64,000 nt of DNA from Nodosilinea sp. PGN35. GTDB taxonomy: Bacteria; Cyanobacteriota; Cyanobacteriia; Phormidesmidales; Phormidesmidaceae. The number at the start of each line of letters is the position of its first letter. The first letter of the stretch is position 1. Positions 54,563 to 63,504 of the stretch are shown piece by piece. The notes under the pieces were generated by a model that was not told the origin of the DNA, searched no databases, and was given only the letters and a program-made list of their open reading frames with translations. The translations under genes were made by a program, and so were the position numbers. Where the stretch lies: contig NZ_JAQKQJ010000010.1 of the NCBI RefSeq assembly GCF_029109325.1, positions 1,240,001 to 1,304,000 of the forward strand. Direction: 5' to 3'.

Positions 54563-55210
54563 CTAGCTGCCCTGGTTGGTTTGCTGCCCCAGGCGGGGTT
54601 CGGTGCCGGCCAGCAGGCGATCGATGTTGCTGCGGTGTCGCAGAATGACGTAGAGCGCCCCCAGCACCCCCAGCACGCAGTAGGGCAGCGGCTGGCCGGT
54701 GAGTACCATGAGAATGCTCGCCGCGATCGCCGCCACCATTGAGCTCAAAGACACAATGCGGCTCAGGGCCAGGGTCAGACCAAAGGCGATCGCCGCCCCC
54801 AGGGCCACCGGCCAGGCCAGGCCAATCAGCACCCCCAGCCCCGAGGCCACCGATTTGCCGCCGGTAAAGTTAATCCACACCGATTTGCTGTGGCCCACCA
54901 GGGCCATCAGCCCGGCCACCATGGCCACCCACGGCTGCCACAGCGCAGGCATTGTCGCCAGGGCCGATACCTGGGGCCAGACTGCCGCCACCAGCAGCAC
55001 CGCCAGCAGCCCCTTGAGCAGATCGATGATCAGCACGGCGATCGCCGCGCCCTTTCCCACCGTTCGCAGCACGTTGGTGGCCCCAGTGCCCCCCGAGCCG
55101 TACTGACGAATGTCAATGCCCTTCACCCCCTTGGCCACCAGGTAGCCCGTGGGCAGAGAACCCAATAGATACGCCGCCACCAACAGCAGCACAATTGCTA
55201 GAACCGCCAA
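54563..55210 (-). CDS. plsY: Glycerol-3-phosphate acyltransferase PlsY
   Basis: Uses acyl-phosphate to acylate glycerol 3-phosphate, the first step of phospholipid synthesis. The 215 residues form 5 TM helices with the three conserved loops: AYLLGSLPTGYLVAK and GSGGTGATNVLRT (loop 1), GHSKSVWINFTGGKSVASG (loop 2), and LRHRSNIDRLLAGTEPRLG (loop 3). Confidence 0.95.
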   Translation of the reverse strand: MAVLAIVLLLVAAYLLGSLPTGYLVAKGVKGIDIRQYGSGGTGATNVLRTVGKGAAIAVLIIDLLKGLLAVLLVAAVWPQVSALATMPALWQPWVAMVAGLMALVGHSKSVWINFTGGKSVASGLGVLIGLAWPVALGAAIAFGLTLALSRIVSLSSMVAAIAASILMVLTGQPLPYCVLGVLGALYVILRHRSNIDRLLAGTEPRLGQQTNQGS

Positions 55211-55391
55211 CGCCCTATGTCCTTAAAACGTGGTGTGGAAAAACAATGGGTGGAGTCCAACGCGGTGCCACCGAAGCGGTGCCCCTTTGCCCCCAGCCCC
55301 TGGGGAGGGGAAAGACTGCGCTGCGCTATGAATCCTTTATTAGTCTAGAAGGATCGGGAGCCGAGCTTGGGGAACGGCAAGAAAAGTCTAA

Positions 55392-55676
55392 TTAGCCCGC
55401 CGCCGCACACAGGCGCTCGATCACCTGTTCAGCGGTAATCAATCGCTTGAGTACCACCTGGCCAATTGGCTCACGGGCGGTGCCCTCGGGCTTGACCTCC
55501 ACCATCAGCACCGTTTCTTCGACCTGGTAGAGCCAGAGGGTTTCCCCCTGTTCTTGAATAGACAGATTGAGGCGTCGTATGTGGGGCTTGCGCTGCCAGC
55601 CCAGTTCGTTCCACAGGCCGCCAAACTCCCACACGCGACCTGTCACCCAACCATCGGAAAGAAAAAAGTATTTCAC
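55392..55676 (-). CDS. Small conserved cyanobacterial protein
   Basis: Not named. The 94 residues start MKYFFLSDGWVTGRVWEFGG, are rich in Trp and end with an amphipathic helix (LITAEQVIERLCAAAG). The mixed strands (RRLNLSIQEQGETLWLYQVE, TVLMVEVKP) give an antiparallel sheet. No catalytic motif, no membrane segment. The bias toward coding is clear and the start has no rival. Confidence 0.7.
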   Translation of the reverse strand: MKYFFLSDGWVTGRVWEFGGLWNELGWQRKPHIRRLNLSIQEQGETLWLYQVEETVLMVEVKPEGTAREPIGQVVLKRLITAEQVIERLCAAAG

Positions 55677-55783
55677 CGCTCACTCTGCCACACCATGTAT
55701 CAATGGCATTATGCACCGTGACGACCCACAGACCGCAGCCCTTGGCTAGATTAAACGCCAAGGATAGTTAAATCGGCTGTTTT

Positions 55784-56188
55784 ATGATTCAGATTGCCGC
55801 GCTCGATCATCTGGTGCTCACCGTGGCCGACATTGCCCGCACCCGCGAATTTTATCGATCGGTGTTGGGTATGGAGACGGTGACCTTTGGCGACGGTCGC
55901 CAGGCCCTGCGCTACGGGCAGCAAAAAATTAATCTCCACCAGGCTGGCCTGTCCTTTGCCCCCCACGCCCGGTTCCCTACGCCCGGCTCGGCAGACCTGT
56001 GTTTTCTGCTTGTCGGATCCATAGATGCTACTGTGAGTCATCTGCAAGCCAGCGGAGTGCCGATTGTGGCTGGGCCAGTGCGGCGCACCGGGGCCACTGG
56101 GACGCTAAGGTCAATCTACATTCGCGATCCCGACGGCAATTTGCTAGAGCTGAGTGTCCCGGCAGGGCCGTCGAACGAGGGGGGCTGA
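55784..56188 (+). CDS. VOC-family protein (glyoxalase/dioxygenase-like)
   Basis: Metal-dependent fold of 134 residues with two beta-alpha-beta-beta-beta units. Seen: LDHLVLTVADIARTREFYRS (metal-binding His8-type position), QKINLHQAG, DLCFLLVGSIDATVSHLQAS and the second-half SIYIRDPDGNLLELS with the metal-ligand Glu. The substrate is unknown; similar proteins are annotated as virulence/biphenyl-dioxygenase-like. It ends before a strong terminator. Confidence 0.88.
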   Translation: MIQIAALDHLVLTVADIARTREFYRSVLGMETVTFGDGRQALRYGQQKINLHQAGLSFAPHARFPTPGSADLCFLLVGSIDATVSHLQASGVPIVAGPVRRTGATGTLRSIYIRDPDGNLLELSVPAGPSNEGG

Positions 56189-56279
56189 TGGCCCTGGGGC
56201 TACGCCCAATCTTTGGACAACTGTCCGGATGGGGGCCACTCTCTTTGTATTAGAGAAAGGTAGATGCACCCTGATTGTT

Positions 56280-56318
56280 AGCCCTGGGATACCTGGAGGG
56301 ATCCTAGGGCTTTTTTTT
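56280..56318 (+). terminator. Terminator of the VOC gene
   Basis: AGCCCTGGGAT pairs with ATCCTAGGGCT, followed by eight T. It separates the VOC gene from ddl. Confidence 0.88.
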
Positions 56319-56398
56319 GTCTGCCGTCAGGGGTGGGTTAACTGGCCTCGCTGCTGTGATACCCTTATCCGCAATTGGCGCGCTGGTAGGACATTTCC

Positions 56399-57484
56399 AT
56401 GGCAACAATAACGGTAGGGCTGGTGTTTGGCGGCTGCTCAGGGGAGCACGAGGTGTCGATTCGCTCGGCGGTGGCGATCGCCCGCGCCCTGGCCAGCGGC
56501 GGCAACGCCCAAAAATACACCGTGCTGCCGGTCTACATTGGCAAAGACGGTGTTTGGCTGGCTGGTTCTGCCGCTGAGGCCATTCTCACCGCTGGCGTTC
56601 CCCCCCAGGAGGTGTCTGAGGCTCCGGTAGCCACCGCCCGCGATCGCCTGCCCCAGTTCGATCAGATGGCCGATGTTGACATTTGGTTCCCGGTGCTGCA
56701 CGGCCCCAATGGCGAAGACGGCACGGTGCAGGGCCTCTTTACCCTGATGCAGCGGCCCTACGTGGGCTCTGGGGTGCTGGGTTCGGCGGTGGGGATGGAT
56801 AAGATTGCCATGAAAGCGGCCTTCGCCCAGGCCGGTCTGCCCCAGGTGAAGTACCTGGCGGTCAACCGATCTGAGGTGTGGTCAAACCCCTGCGTGTTTC
56901 CGAAGCTGTGCGATCGCATCGAAACTGAGTTGGGCTACCCCTGCTTTGTCAAACCGGCCAACCTGGGCTCGTCGGTGGGCATTGCCAAGGCCACCAGCCG
57001 CAAAGAGCTAGAGGCCGCCCTCGACAGCGCCGCCAGCTACGATCGCCGCATCATCGTCGAAACCGGCGTGGTCGCCCGCGAGGTGGAGTGCGCCGTACTG
57101 GGCAACGATCACCCCAGGGCCTCCCTGCTGGGCGAAATTACTTTTCAGAGCGACTTTTACGACTACGAAACCAAATACACCAGCGGCCAGTCGCAGCACA
57201 CCATTCCCGCAGCGGTGCCCCAGGAGGTCGCCCGCCGTATTCAGGAAATGGCGATCGCGGCGTTTCAGACCATCGATGCCGCCGGGCTGTCGCGGGTAGA
57301 CTTCTTCTACATAGAGGCCACCGGGGAGGTGTTGATCAATGAGATCAACACGTTCCCAGGGTTTACCGCCACCAGCATGTACCCGATGATGTGGGAGGCC
57401 AGCGGCGTACCCTTTGAGGAGTTGGTAGACACTCTGATTCAGCTGGGTTTTGAGCGCACCGGCAGCGGCGGGACCCAGGGTTAG
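56399..57484 (+). CDS. ddl: D-alanine--D-alanine ligase
   Basis: Makes the D-Ala-D-Ala dipeptide of peptidoglycan. The 361 residues show [48 protein letters not shown] (ATP-grasp), [14 protein letters not shown] (omega loop; the YxxKY pattern), and [16 protein letters not shown]. This is a long variant with the extra insert in the N-half typical of cyanobacteria and other Ddl-type II enzymes. Confidence 0.96.
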   Translation: MATITVGLVFGGCSGEHEVSIRSAVAIARALASGGNAQKYTVLPVYIGKDGVWLAGSAAEAILTAGVPPQEVSEAPVATARDRLPQFDQMADVDIWFPVLHGPNGEDGTVQGLFTLMQRPYVGSGVLGSAVGMDKIAMKAAFAQAGLPQVKYLAVNRSEVWSNPCVFPKLCDRIETELGYPCFVKPANLGSSVGIAKATSRKELEAALDSAASYDRRIIVETGVVAREVECAVLGNDHPRASLLGEITFQSDFYDYETKYTSGQSQHTIPAAVPQEVARRIQEMAIAAFQTIDAAGLSRVDFFYIEATGEVLINEINTFPGFTATSMYPMMWEASGVPFEELVDTLIQLGFERTGSGGTQG

Positions 57485-57648
57485 CGCCCAGACTCTAGAT
57501 CGACTGCTCTGCCCTTGGGCGTTCCGCCCTTGGGGCCACGGTGGGCTGAGAATCGCGAGCTTTTGTGCCCTAAACAACAATAGAGGAGAAAATCCTGGGG
57601 CAGCATACCCCTGGGTGCGGCTGTGATGGGGCTCCCAGGACAGACCCT

Positions 57649-58326
57649 ATGCGTATTTTGCTGGTAGAAGACGACAGCCGCCTGGCCGACTCCCTGGCCG
57701 AAGTTTTGGTGGCCCAGCGCCACGCCGTCGATCTGGCCCGCGATGGTGAGACCGGGTGGCAGCAGCTGGCCAGCGCCTCCTACGACCTGATTTTGATGGA
57801 TGTCACCCTGCCAAAGCTCGACGGCATTGGTCTCTGTCGGCGGGTGCGCGATCGCGGCCTCACCACCCCGGTGCTCATGCTCACCGCCCGCGACACCAGC
57901 TCCGACAAGGTACTGGGCCTCGACGCCGGGGCCGACGCCTATATGGTCAAACCTTTTCACCTGGAAGAATTGCTGGCTCAGGTGCGAGCCCTGCTGCGCC
58001 GGGGCCAGGCCAGCTTTACCCCGGTACTGAGCTGGGGACCGCTCACCCTCGACCCCACCAGCTACGAAGTCACCTACCACCGCACCCCCCTGCGCCTGAC
58101 GCCGAAGGAATTTGCCCTGCTGGAGGCGCTGCTGCGCTACGGACGCCGGGTGCTCAGCCGCACCGCCATCATCGACCAGATCTGGCACTGGCAGGAAGCC
58201 CCCGAAGACAACACCATCAAGAGCTACATCAAAACCCTGCGAGCCAAGCTCAAAGCAGCCGGAGCCCCCAAAGACTTTATTGAAACCGTCCACGGCCTGG
58301 GCTACCGGCTCAAGGCGATGGATTAG
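57649..58326 (+). CDS. OmpR/PhoB-type response regulator
   Basis: Transcription regulator of 225 residues. Receiver (1-120): acidic pair VEDD, phospho-Asp51 in LILMDVTLP, Thr in LMLTARD, Lys in YMVKPFH. Winged-helix effector (about 130-225): LRLTPKEFALLEALLRYGRR, SYIKTLRAKLKAAG, ETVHGLGYRLKA. No kinase is adjacent; the next kinase, at 61639, is in another orientation. The target is unknown. Confidence 0.93.
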   Translation: MRILLVEDDSRLADSLAEVLVAQRHAVDLARDGETGWQQLASASYDLILMDVTLPKLDGIGLCRRVRDRGLTTPVLMLTARDTSSDKVLGLDAGADAYMVKPFHLEELLAQVRALLRRGQASFTPVLSWGPLTLDPTSYEVTYHRTPLRLTPKEFALLEALLRYGRRVLSRTAIIDQIWHWQEAPEDNTIKSYIKTLRAKLKAAGAPKDFIETVHGLGYRLKAMD

Positions 58327-58601
58327 AAAGCGCCACCCCAAGGGGTACCATTTTTTTTGATGTTAGAAAATCGCAACAATCTCCACGATTCCTCCACTTT
58401 TCTATCCCCAAAATCTCTACCCCTGCGCCCTAATCTAAGTCCCTAAGTTGTCCAGGCAAAAAAGTGGAAGCGGGCTAAATTTTCAGCATTTCTGTATCGA
58501 ATGATGCAATCTTAGCCTAGCTTTTGAAAGTTATCAATACAAAACCCAAACTGCCTGGTTCACCACAACCCCACCTTTGCTGAGATGAGGTAGAACCAAC
58601 C

Positions 58602-60020
58602 ATGAGTGACGACCAACTGCGACTAGAGACCGCCGGGGCAGCGGCCCAGGTGCTCGAAGAACCACCCCGTTCATCCCTGTTTCCGCCCGTGGATATGATC
58701 TACGGGCTCAACGACCAACCACCCCTGGGGCAGGCCGTTTCGGCGGCCCTCCAGCACGTGATGGCGGCCTTTGTGAATATTATTGCCCCGGCCCTGGTGG
58801 TGGGGAACGCCATCGGTCTAGAGGCCAGCGACATCAGTTTTTTAATTAGCCTGTCGCTGCTGATGTCGGGGGTGTGCACCTTTATTCAAATTCACAAAGT
58901 TGGTCCGGTGGGCTCGGGGCTGCTGAGCATTCAGGGCACCAGTTTTGCCTTTGTGGGCACCCTGGTAACGGTGGGCACCAACGCCGTAGAGGGGGGCAGA
59001 ACGCCGCTGCAAACCCTGGCCTACCTGCTGACCATTTGTATGCTGGCCTCGTTCATTGAAATTGGCCTCAGCTTCTTTATTGAGCCACTGAAAAAAGTGA
59101 TGACGCCGTTGGTCAGCGGCATTGTGGTGCTGATGATCGGCCTCAGTTTAATTCAGGTGGCGATGGTGGCCATGGCCGGTGGCCCCGCCGCCCGCGCCGA
59201 CGGCAGCTTTGCCAGCCTGCAAAACCTGGGGGTCTCGATGCTGGTGCTGACGGTGATCATGGTGCTGAACTTCACCGGCAATTCGTTTTTGCGGATGTCA
59301 GCCATTCTCATTGGCCTGGTGGTGGGCTATCTGGTGGCCGCGCCCCTGGGCATGCTCAATTTCAGCGGGCTGTCGCAGCTGTCCCTGGTGACGCTGCCCA
59401 TCCCCTTCCGCTACGGGTTTGGGTTTGGTCTGGCGGGCTTTATTCCCCTGGCATTTTTGTTTGTGATTACCACCATCGAGTCGATTGGCGATTTGACGGC
59501 GACCTCGATGCTGGTGGGCGAGCCGATTGAGGGGCCGCTGTACCTGAAGCGGGTGAAGGGCGGCATTTTGGGCGACGGGGTGAATTCTCTCATTGCCGCC
59601 ATCTTCAACACCTTTCCCAACACCACCTTTAGCCAGAACAACGGCGTGATTCAGCTGACCGGGGTGGGCAGCCGCTACGTGGGCTATTTCATTGCGGGCA
59701 TGCTGGCGCTGCTGGGCCTGTTTCCAATTATCGGCGGGCTGTTTCAGGCAATGCCCCAGCCGGTGCTGGGGGGCGCTACCCTGCTGATGTTTGCCTCGGT
59801 GGTGGCCTCGGGGATCAAAATTCTCAGCGGCGTGAACCTCAACCGCCGCAGCACGCTGATCTTGGTGGCCTCTCTGGGGCTGGGCATGGGGGTGTCGTTT
59901 GTGCCCGACGCCCTGGCCAACACTCCCTACCTGATTCGCGGCGTGTTTTCGTCGGGCATTGCCACCGGGGGCACCGTGGCGCTGCTGCTGAATATGATTG
60001 TCCCTGGGCCACGCGAGTAG
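58602..60020 (+). CDS. Uracil/xanthine permease (NCS2/NAT family)
   Basis: Nucleobase:proton symporter with about 14 TM segments in 472 residues. The NAT signature is QNNGVIQLTGVGSRYVG (about 347-363), very like xanthine permeases of the XanQ type; the TM1 motif ALQHVMAAF carries the conserved His. Xanthine or uric acid is more likely than uracil by this signature (inference). A 275-bp gap precedes it. Confidence 0.9.
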   Translation: MSDDQLRLETAGAAAQVLEEPPRSSLFPPVDMIYGLNDQPPLGQAVSAALQHVMAAFVNIIAPALVVGNAIGLEASDISFLISLSLLMSGVCTFIQIHKVGPVGSGLLSIQGTSFAFVGTLVTVGTNAVEGGRTPLQTLAYLLTICMLASFIEIGLSFFIEPLKKVMTPLVSGIVVLMIGLSLIQVAMVAMAGGPAARADGSFASLQNLGVSMLVLTVIMVLNFTGNSFLRMSAILIGLVVGYLVAAPLGMLNFSGLSQLSLVTLPIPFRYGFGFGLAGFIPLAFLFVITTIESIGDLTATSMLVGEPIEGPLYLKRVKGGILGDGVNSLIAAIFNTFPNTTFSQNNGVIQLTGVGSRYVGYFIAGMLALLGLFPIIGGLFQAMPQPVLGGATLLMFASVVASGIKILSGVNLNRRSTLILVASLGLGMGVSFVPDALANTPYLIRGVFSSGIATGGTVALLLNMIVPGPRE

Positions 60021-60067
60021 GCGACTTGGGAACACTAGATTCAGCCATTGAAACAGTCCTTCAACCC

Positions 60068-60097
60068 AAAAGCAGGGGTCAAACGACCCCTGCTTTT
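60068..60097. terminator. Bidirectional terminator between permease and IF-3 genes
   Basis: AAAAGCAGGGGT pairs with ACCCCTGCTTTT over a 6-nt loop, lying between the two convergent stops. Both strands end in TTTT. Confidence 0.88.
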
Positions 60098-60130
60098 CTT
60101 TGGTAACAGTTTGTGCCAGTAGGCGACAGG

Positions 60131-60625
60131 CTACGACGGCGACAGGAATAGGGTGAGGGCGCGGTGGTCGAAGGATTGCACCTTGCCGGCGTCGTTTAGG
60201 TCTTCTACAACTCGATTCAAAAGGTCAGTGGCGCGATCGCGGTGCTGGTGCTCTCGGCCCCGCAGCCGCACTAAAAACTTGACCGAATCCCCTTTACTCA
60301 ACCACTCAGTGGCTCGGTTGATGCGTAGGGTGTAGTCAGACTCGCCAATGTTGGGGCGGAACTTGACCTCTTTAACAGAGGGGCGAGAGGTCTGCTTCTG
60401 GCGCTTGTTCTGCTGGTACTGGAGCTTGCCGTAGTCCATAATCTTGGCCACGGAGGGGCCGTCTTCACTGGGGGAGACGACTACCAGGTCGAGTTTGCTC
60501 TCTTTGGCCATTCTGAGGGCGTCTCTGGTGTCGGTAACGCCCAGATTTTCGCCAGTCTGAGTGATCAGCAGCACCTCAGCGTCTCTAATGTCGCGGTTGA
60601 CAATGGCTTTTTGTTTCTTAGCGAT
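60131..60625 (-). CDS. infC: Divergent translation initiation factor IF-3, non-canonical start
   Basis: Binds the 30S subunit and checks initiator tRNA-start codon pairing. From ATC at 60625 it has 164 residues: N-domain (about 1-72; VNRDIRDAEVLLITQTGENL, KIMDYGKLQY) and C-domain (80-164; VKEVKFRPNIGESDY, LRGREHQHRD, SFDHRALTLFLSPS). The first conventional in-frame start, GTG at 60574, would remove the first strand of the N-domain. Upstream to the TAG at 60646 there is no ATG, GTG or TTG; the ATC lies 9 nt behind GGAG, an ATT (60634) lies directly at the GGAG. It differs from the usual cyanobacterial IF-3 sequence, so it may be a second copy. Confidence 0.88.
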   Translation of the reverse strand: MAKKQKAIVNRDIRDAEVLLITQTGENLGVTDTRDALRMAKESKLDLVVVSPSEDGPSVAKIMDYGKLQYQQNKRQKQTSRPSVKEVKFRPNIGESDYTLRINRATEWLSKGDSVKFLVRLRGREHQHRDRATDLLNRVVEDLNDAGKVQSFDHRALTLFLSPS

Positions 60626-60911
60626 AAGACAAATCTCCGAATTCTACAAAGCATAAGGCGGGTTCCCCTGGGTTGAGCGCATTGCGTCAATCCCTTAGTT
60701 CCTATTTAAGGAAAACAGGTAGAACTGCAACAGCCCAGAGCCGAGAAGACCTCAGGACTTAACCTGTAGGTACCTTAGCAAATTGAGGGCCGCTTTATTT
60801 TCACCCTAAAGGGTACTCTGGGCCGATTACAGCCACATCTCCCCGCAGGCAGGTTCTCTTCTTCAGAATGAAAATTTGTAACGCAGAGGCCGAACTGAGA
60901 TTAGCGGCACC

Positions 60912-61583
60912 CTAAGTGGACAGAGCAATCCCCTGCTGAAACTGTCGGATGGCTGCCCCGGTGTCGGTTTCGGCCAGCAAAATACAGCGTCTAAGCAGGT
61001 CTAGATCCAGATCCTGTAATCCGGCTAGCTGGCTGCGATCGCACTGCTCATACCCCTGCGTTGGCGTAGCCTCTCCTTCGGAGACTCGCAGCCCATAGAC
61101 CATCAGCACCCCATCCTGCCAGAGCCACACCTCGGGGACGCCCAAAGCCCGGTATCGGGCCAGCTTATCCACCCCGCCACTGGTGAATATCACTTCGATG
61201 GAGAGGTCGGGAATAGGCTTAACGGAGCCAACGCAGAATGACTGATCGGCCTGGGCGGAGACTTCGCGCTCTTTCTCCTGGGTCATGGATCCGGTGGGCT
61301 GAAAGAAGACACCCCTTTGGGCTAAAAACAACCCAACCAAATGGCCAATTACCCAGCTAAATAGCTCATGCTCGCGCCCCGGCATCAGCACCTCAACCGT
61401 TCCGTCGTAGTAAAACAGCCGCACGCCGGGGGCCTGGTCAAACCCTGTTTGAATCGATTTAAACTGCTCCCACGATCGCCCGTAGTGAACGACCCGCTGA
61501 TCGCTGGGCGGGGCTGTAGATTGAGGAATTGGTGGATATAGGGATTGAGCCAAGGGAATTCCCAGGGATTGCATTTTCCTCAT
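60912..61583 (-). CDS. Uma2-family (PD-(D/E)XK nuclease-like) protein
   Basis: Member of the DUF820/Uma2 family, which is greatly expanded in cyanobacteria. From ATG at 61583 (or 61574) it has about 223 residues. Seen: the core GVRLFYYDGTVEVLMPGREHE, PIPDLSIEVIFTSGGVDKLARY (Asp-...-Glu-...-Lys of the nuclease-like core), GVPEVWLWQDGVLMVYGL. A palindromic repeat (61059-61093) is inserted in the coding sequence and read as VSEGEATPTQG. The cellular role is unknown. Confidence 0.87.
   Translation of the reverse strand: MRKMQSLGIPLAQSLYPPIPQSTAPPSDQRVVHYGRSWEQFKSIQTGFDQAPGVRLFYYDGTVEVLMPGREHELFSWVIGHLVGLFLAQRGVFFQPTGSMTQEKEREVSAQADQSFCVGSVKPIPDLSIEVIFTSGGVDKLARYRALGVPEVWLWQDGVLMVYGLRVSEGEATPTQGYEQCDRSQLAGLQDLDLDLLRRCILLAETDTGAAIRQFQQGIALST
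61059..61093. repeat. Small palindromic repeat inside the Uma2 coding sequence
   Basis: GCGTTGGCGTAGCCTCTCC, then TTCGGAGACTCGCAGC, centred on CTCCTTCGGAG. Its core matches GTCTCCGAAGGAGA at about 26820. It keeps the frame. Confidence 0.7.
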
Positions 61584-61638
61584 TATTATGAATGGCAGAA
61601 TTATGAATGGCAGAGATTGCCCTGATCTCAAATTTAGA

Positions 61639-63378
61639 TCACTCCAGCGGCAGCGCCACGGTGACGGTGGTGCCCTGGCCCTCGGTGCTGTCGATGTGCC
61701 AATGGCCCCGGTGCAGGGTGACGACGGTGTGGACGATCGCCAGCCCCAGCCCGCTGCCGGGCCTGTCGCCCACGTTGCTGCCCCGCTGAAAGGCCTCGCG
61801 AATGTGCACCAGGTCGGCGGCGGGAATGCCCCGCCCCCCGTCCTGCACGGTGAGGGTGGCCTGGCTGCCATCGCTGCTGAGGCGCAGGTGAATGGGGCGA
61901 TCGCCGGGGGAGTAGTTGGCGGCGTTGAGCAACAGGTTGGTGAGCAGCGATCGCACCAGCCGTCGATCCCAAAAAGCGGTGACCGGCGACCCCGGAGCGC
62001 CCAGGGCGATCGGCTGGCTCACCTGGGGCTGCACCTCCTCTATCACCTCCTGGCAAAACGTCACCGCGTCCACCAGGGTGGGGTGAAACTCCAGCTTGCC
62101 CGCCTCGGCCCGGGTGAGGGTGAGCAGATCGGCGATCTGCTGGCCCATGTGCTGGGCGGTGGTCAAAATTCGATCCACCTTGGGCTGGGCTACCTCCAGG
62201 GAGGTCACGTCCCCCCGCAGCGACTCCGCCGACAGCAAAATGGTGCTCAGGGGGGTGCGCAGCTCGTGGGAGGCCATGGAGAAAAACTTCAGCTTCATGT
62301 TCCCCAGGGCGCGGGTGCGGGCCAGTTCGGCCTGCAAGCTGTGCAGCAACAGGGCCAGGGTGCCCGTCAGCAGCAGCCCGGTGAGCAGGGTCAGGGGCGC
62401 ACCGTAGCTCCGGCCCAGACCGTAGGTGGCCGCGGGGGCAAAGGCCACCCGCCACTGGCGCTGGCCCAGGGTGAGCAGGCGGGTGCAGTCCTGAGGGCGG
62501 AGGCACACTGCCTCCGGAGGGGGGATCGAGTCCTCGGTCGCCACTACGGTCTGGCTGGCCGCCTCGTACTGGCCCAAAAACTGCCGCTCGGCCTCGGCAT
62601 CCTGGTCGTAGAGAGCAAAGTTGATGTCGGCGCTGAGGTCTTGCAGAGCCTCTTCAACTACATCGGCCACCCGAAACACCCCCAGCAAAATGCCCTCAAA
62701 TTCGGCCTCGCGCGTGGGCTGATCGGGGGGAATGTCGCCGTTGGGGTAGAGCGGCAGCACCACCAAAAAGCCAAACTGGTCGCGCTGCTCCTGCACCAGG
62801 CGAATGCGCTCGGTGGCCATGATGCGGCCCGTGGCGCGGGCCGGGGCAATGGCGGCAGCGCGGGTGGGGTCGGAGGCCAGGTCGTAGCCCAGGGCGGCTT
62901 CGTTGGTGAGAAAGGGCGCGACGTAGGTGACGGGCACATACTCGGCCCGCGCCCCGGCCCGCCGCAGCTGGCCCGTGGGCGACAGCTCGGTAATGGCAAA
63001 GGCGGGGTAGCCCTCGGCCTGCACCCCGGCCTCAAAGGCGGCGCGATCGCCCCCTCGCACCAGCGGTGCCCACTCCAACGCCTGAATGCCGGGGTAGGTA
63101 GCCAGCGATCGCGCCACCAGTCCAGAGAACTCCTGTCGTGACACCGGTTGCTGCGCCACCCGGTAGTAGTCATGCAGAAACGTCAGCACGTCGGTGTAGC
63201 GGTTGAGGCTGCGCTGCAGGGCCGTGGCCAGGTTTTCGATCTGCTGCTGAAACTGGGTCTGCCGCCGGGCCGCCTCCCACTGGCCCACAGACCATGCCGC
63301 CCCTAGGGATAAGCTTAGGCCCAGACCCAGAGTCAGCCCCAAAATAGCGGGATATCGCAGGCTCGCCTTAGGGTTCAT
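61639..63378 (-). CDS. CHASE-domain sensor histidine kinase
   Basis: Membrane kinase of 579 residues. TM1 (about 10-30), CHASE extracytoplasmic domain (about 80-270; PGIQALEWAPLV, TERIRLVQEQRDQFGFLV), TM2 (about 325-348), HisKA ([14 protein letters not shown], about 368), HATPase (about 470-578; NLLLNAANY, DGGRGIP, GSGLGLAIV). CHASE domains bind small ligands in other bacteria and plants; the ligand here is unknown. No partner regulator is adjacent; the Uma2 gene follows by 55 nt. Confidence 0.92.
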   Translation of the reverse strand: MNPKASLRYPAILGLTLGLGLSLSLGAAWSVGQWEAARRQTQFQQQIENLATALQRSLNRYTDVLTFLHDYYRVAQQPVSRQEFSGLVARSLATYPGIQALEWAPLVRGGDRAAFEAGVQAEGYPAFAITELSPTGQLRRAGARAEYVPVTYVAPFLTNEAALGYDLASDPTRAAAIAPARATGRIMATERIRLVQEQRDQFGFLVVLPLYPNGDIPPDQPTREAEFEGILLGVFRVADVVEEALQDLSADINFALYDQDAEAERQFLGQYEAASQTVVATEDSIPPPEAVCLRPQDCTRLLTLGQRQWRVAFAPAATYGLGRSYGAPLTLLTGLLLTGTLALLLHSLQAELARTRALGNMKLKFFSMASHELRTPLSTILLSAESLRGDVTSLEVAQPKVDRILTTAQHMGQQIADLLTLTRAEAGKLEFHPTLVDAVTFCQEVIEEVQPQVSQPIALGAPGSPVTAFWDRRLVRSLLTNLLLNAANYSPGDRPIHLRLSSDGSQATLTVQDGGRGIPAADLVHIREAFQRGSNVGDRPGSGLGLAIVHTVVTLHRGHWHIDSTEGQGTTVTVALPLE

Positions 63379-63504
63379 CGTGCGCAGGCGGCGTAAAAAA
63401 CTGCCCCAGCTGCGACTTGCGCTGCCGCTCGACAGTCTTTTCGGTAATTAGCTGTGACTGCTCAACCCCTGAGACCAAAATGATGCCCCCTTAGAATCTT
63501 TGAA

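Noticed and set aside
55195..55395. A 66-codon frame between plsY and the small conserved gene
   Set aside because: No motif, overlaps the expected plsY promoter region, no convincing ribosome-binding site.
58335..58358. Terminator after the OmpR-type regulator
   Set aside because: ACCCC-AA-GGGGT before a T-run has only five stem pairs and a two-base loop; not convincing alone.
60572..60574. GTG as start of the IF-3 gene
   Set aside because: It removes conserved N-domain residues that are encoded in frame just upstream.
60645..60911. Riboswitch or ribosomal-protein-type leader upstream of the IF-3 gene
   Set aside because: The 267-bp gap shows some short inverted segments but no known motif; evidence too weak to call.
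61588..63141. A 517-codon open frame on the plus strand opposite the CHASE kinase
   Set aside because: His/Gln/Gly/Leu-rich translation without family motifs; it is the antisense shadow of a GC-rich gene whose own domains are unambiguous.
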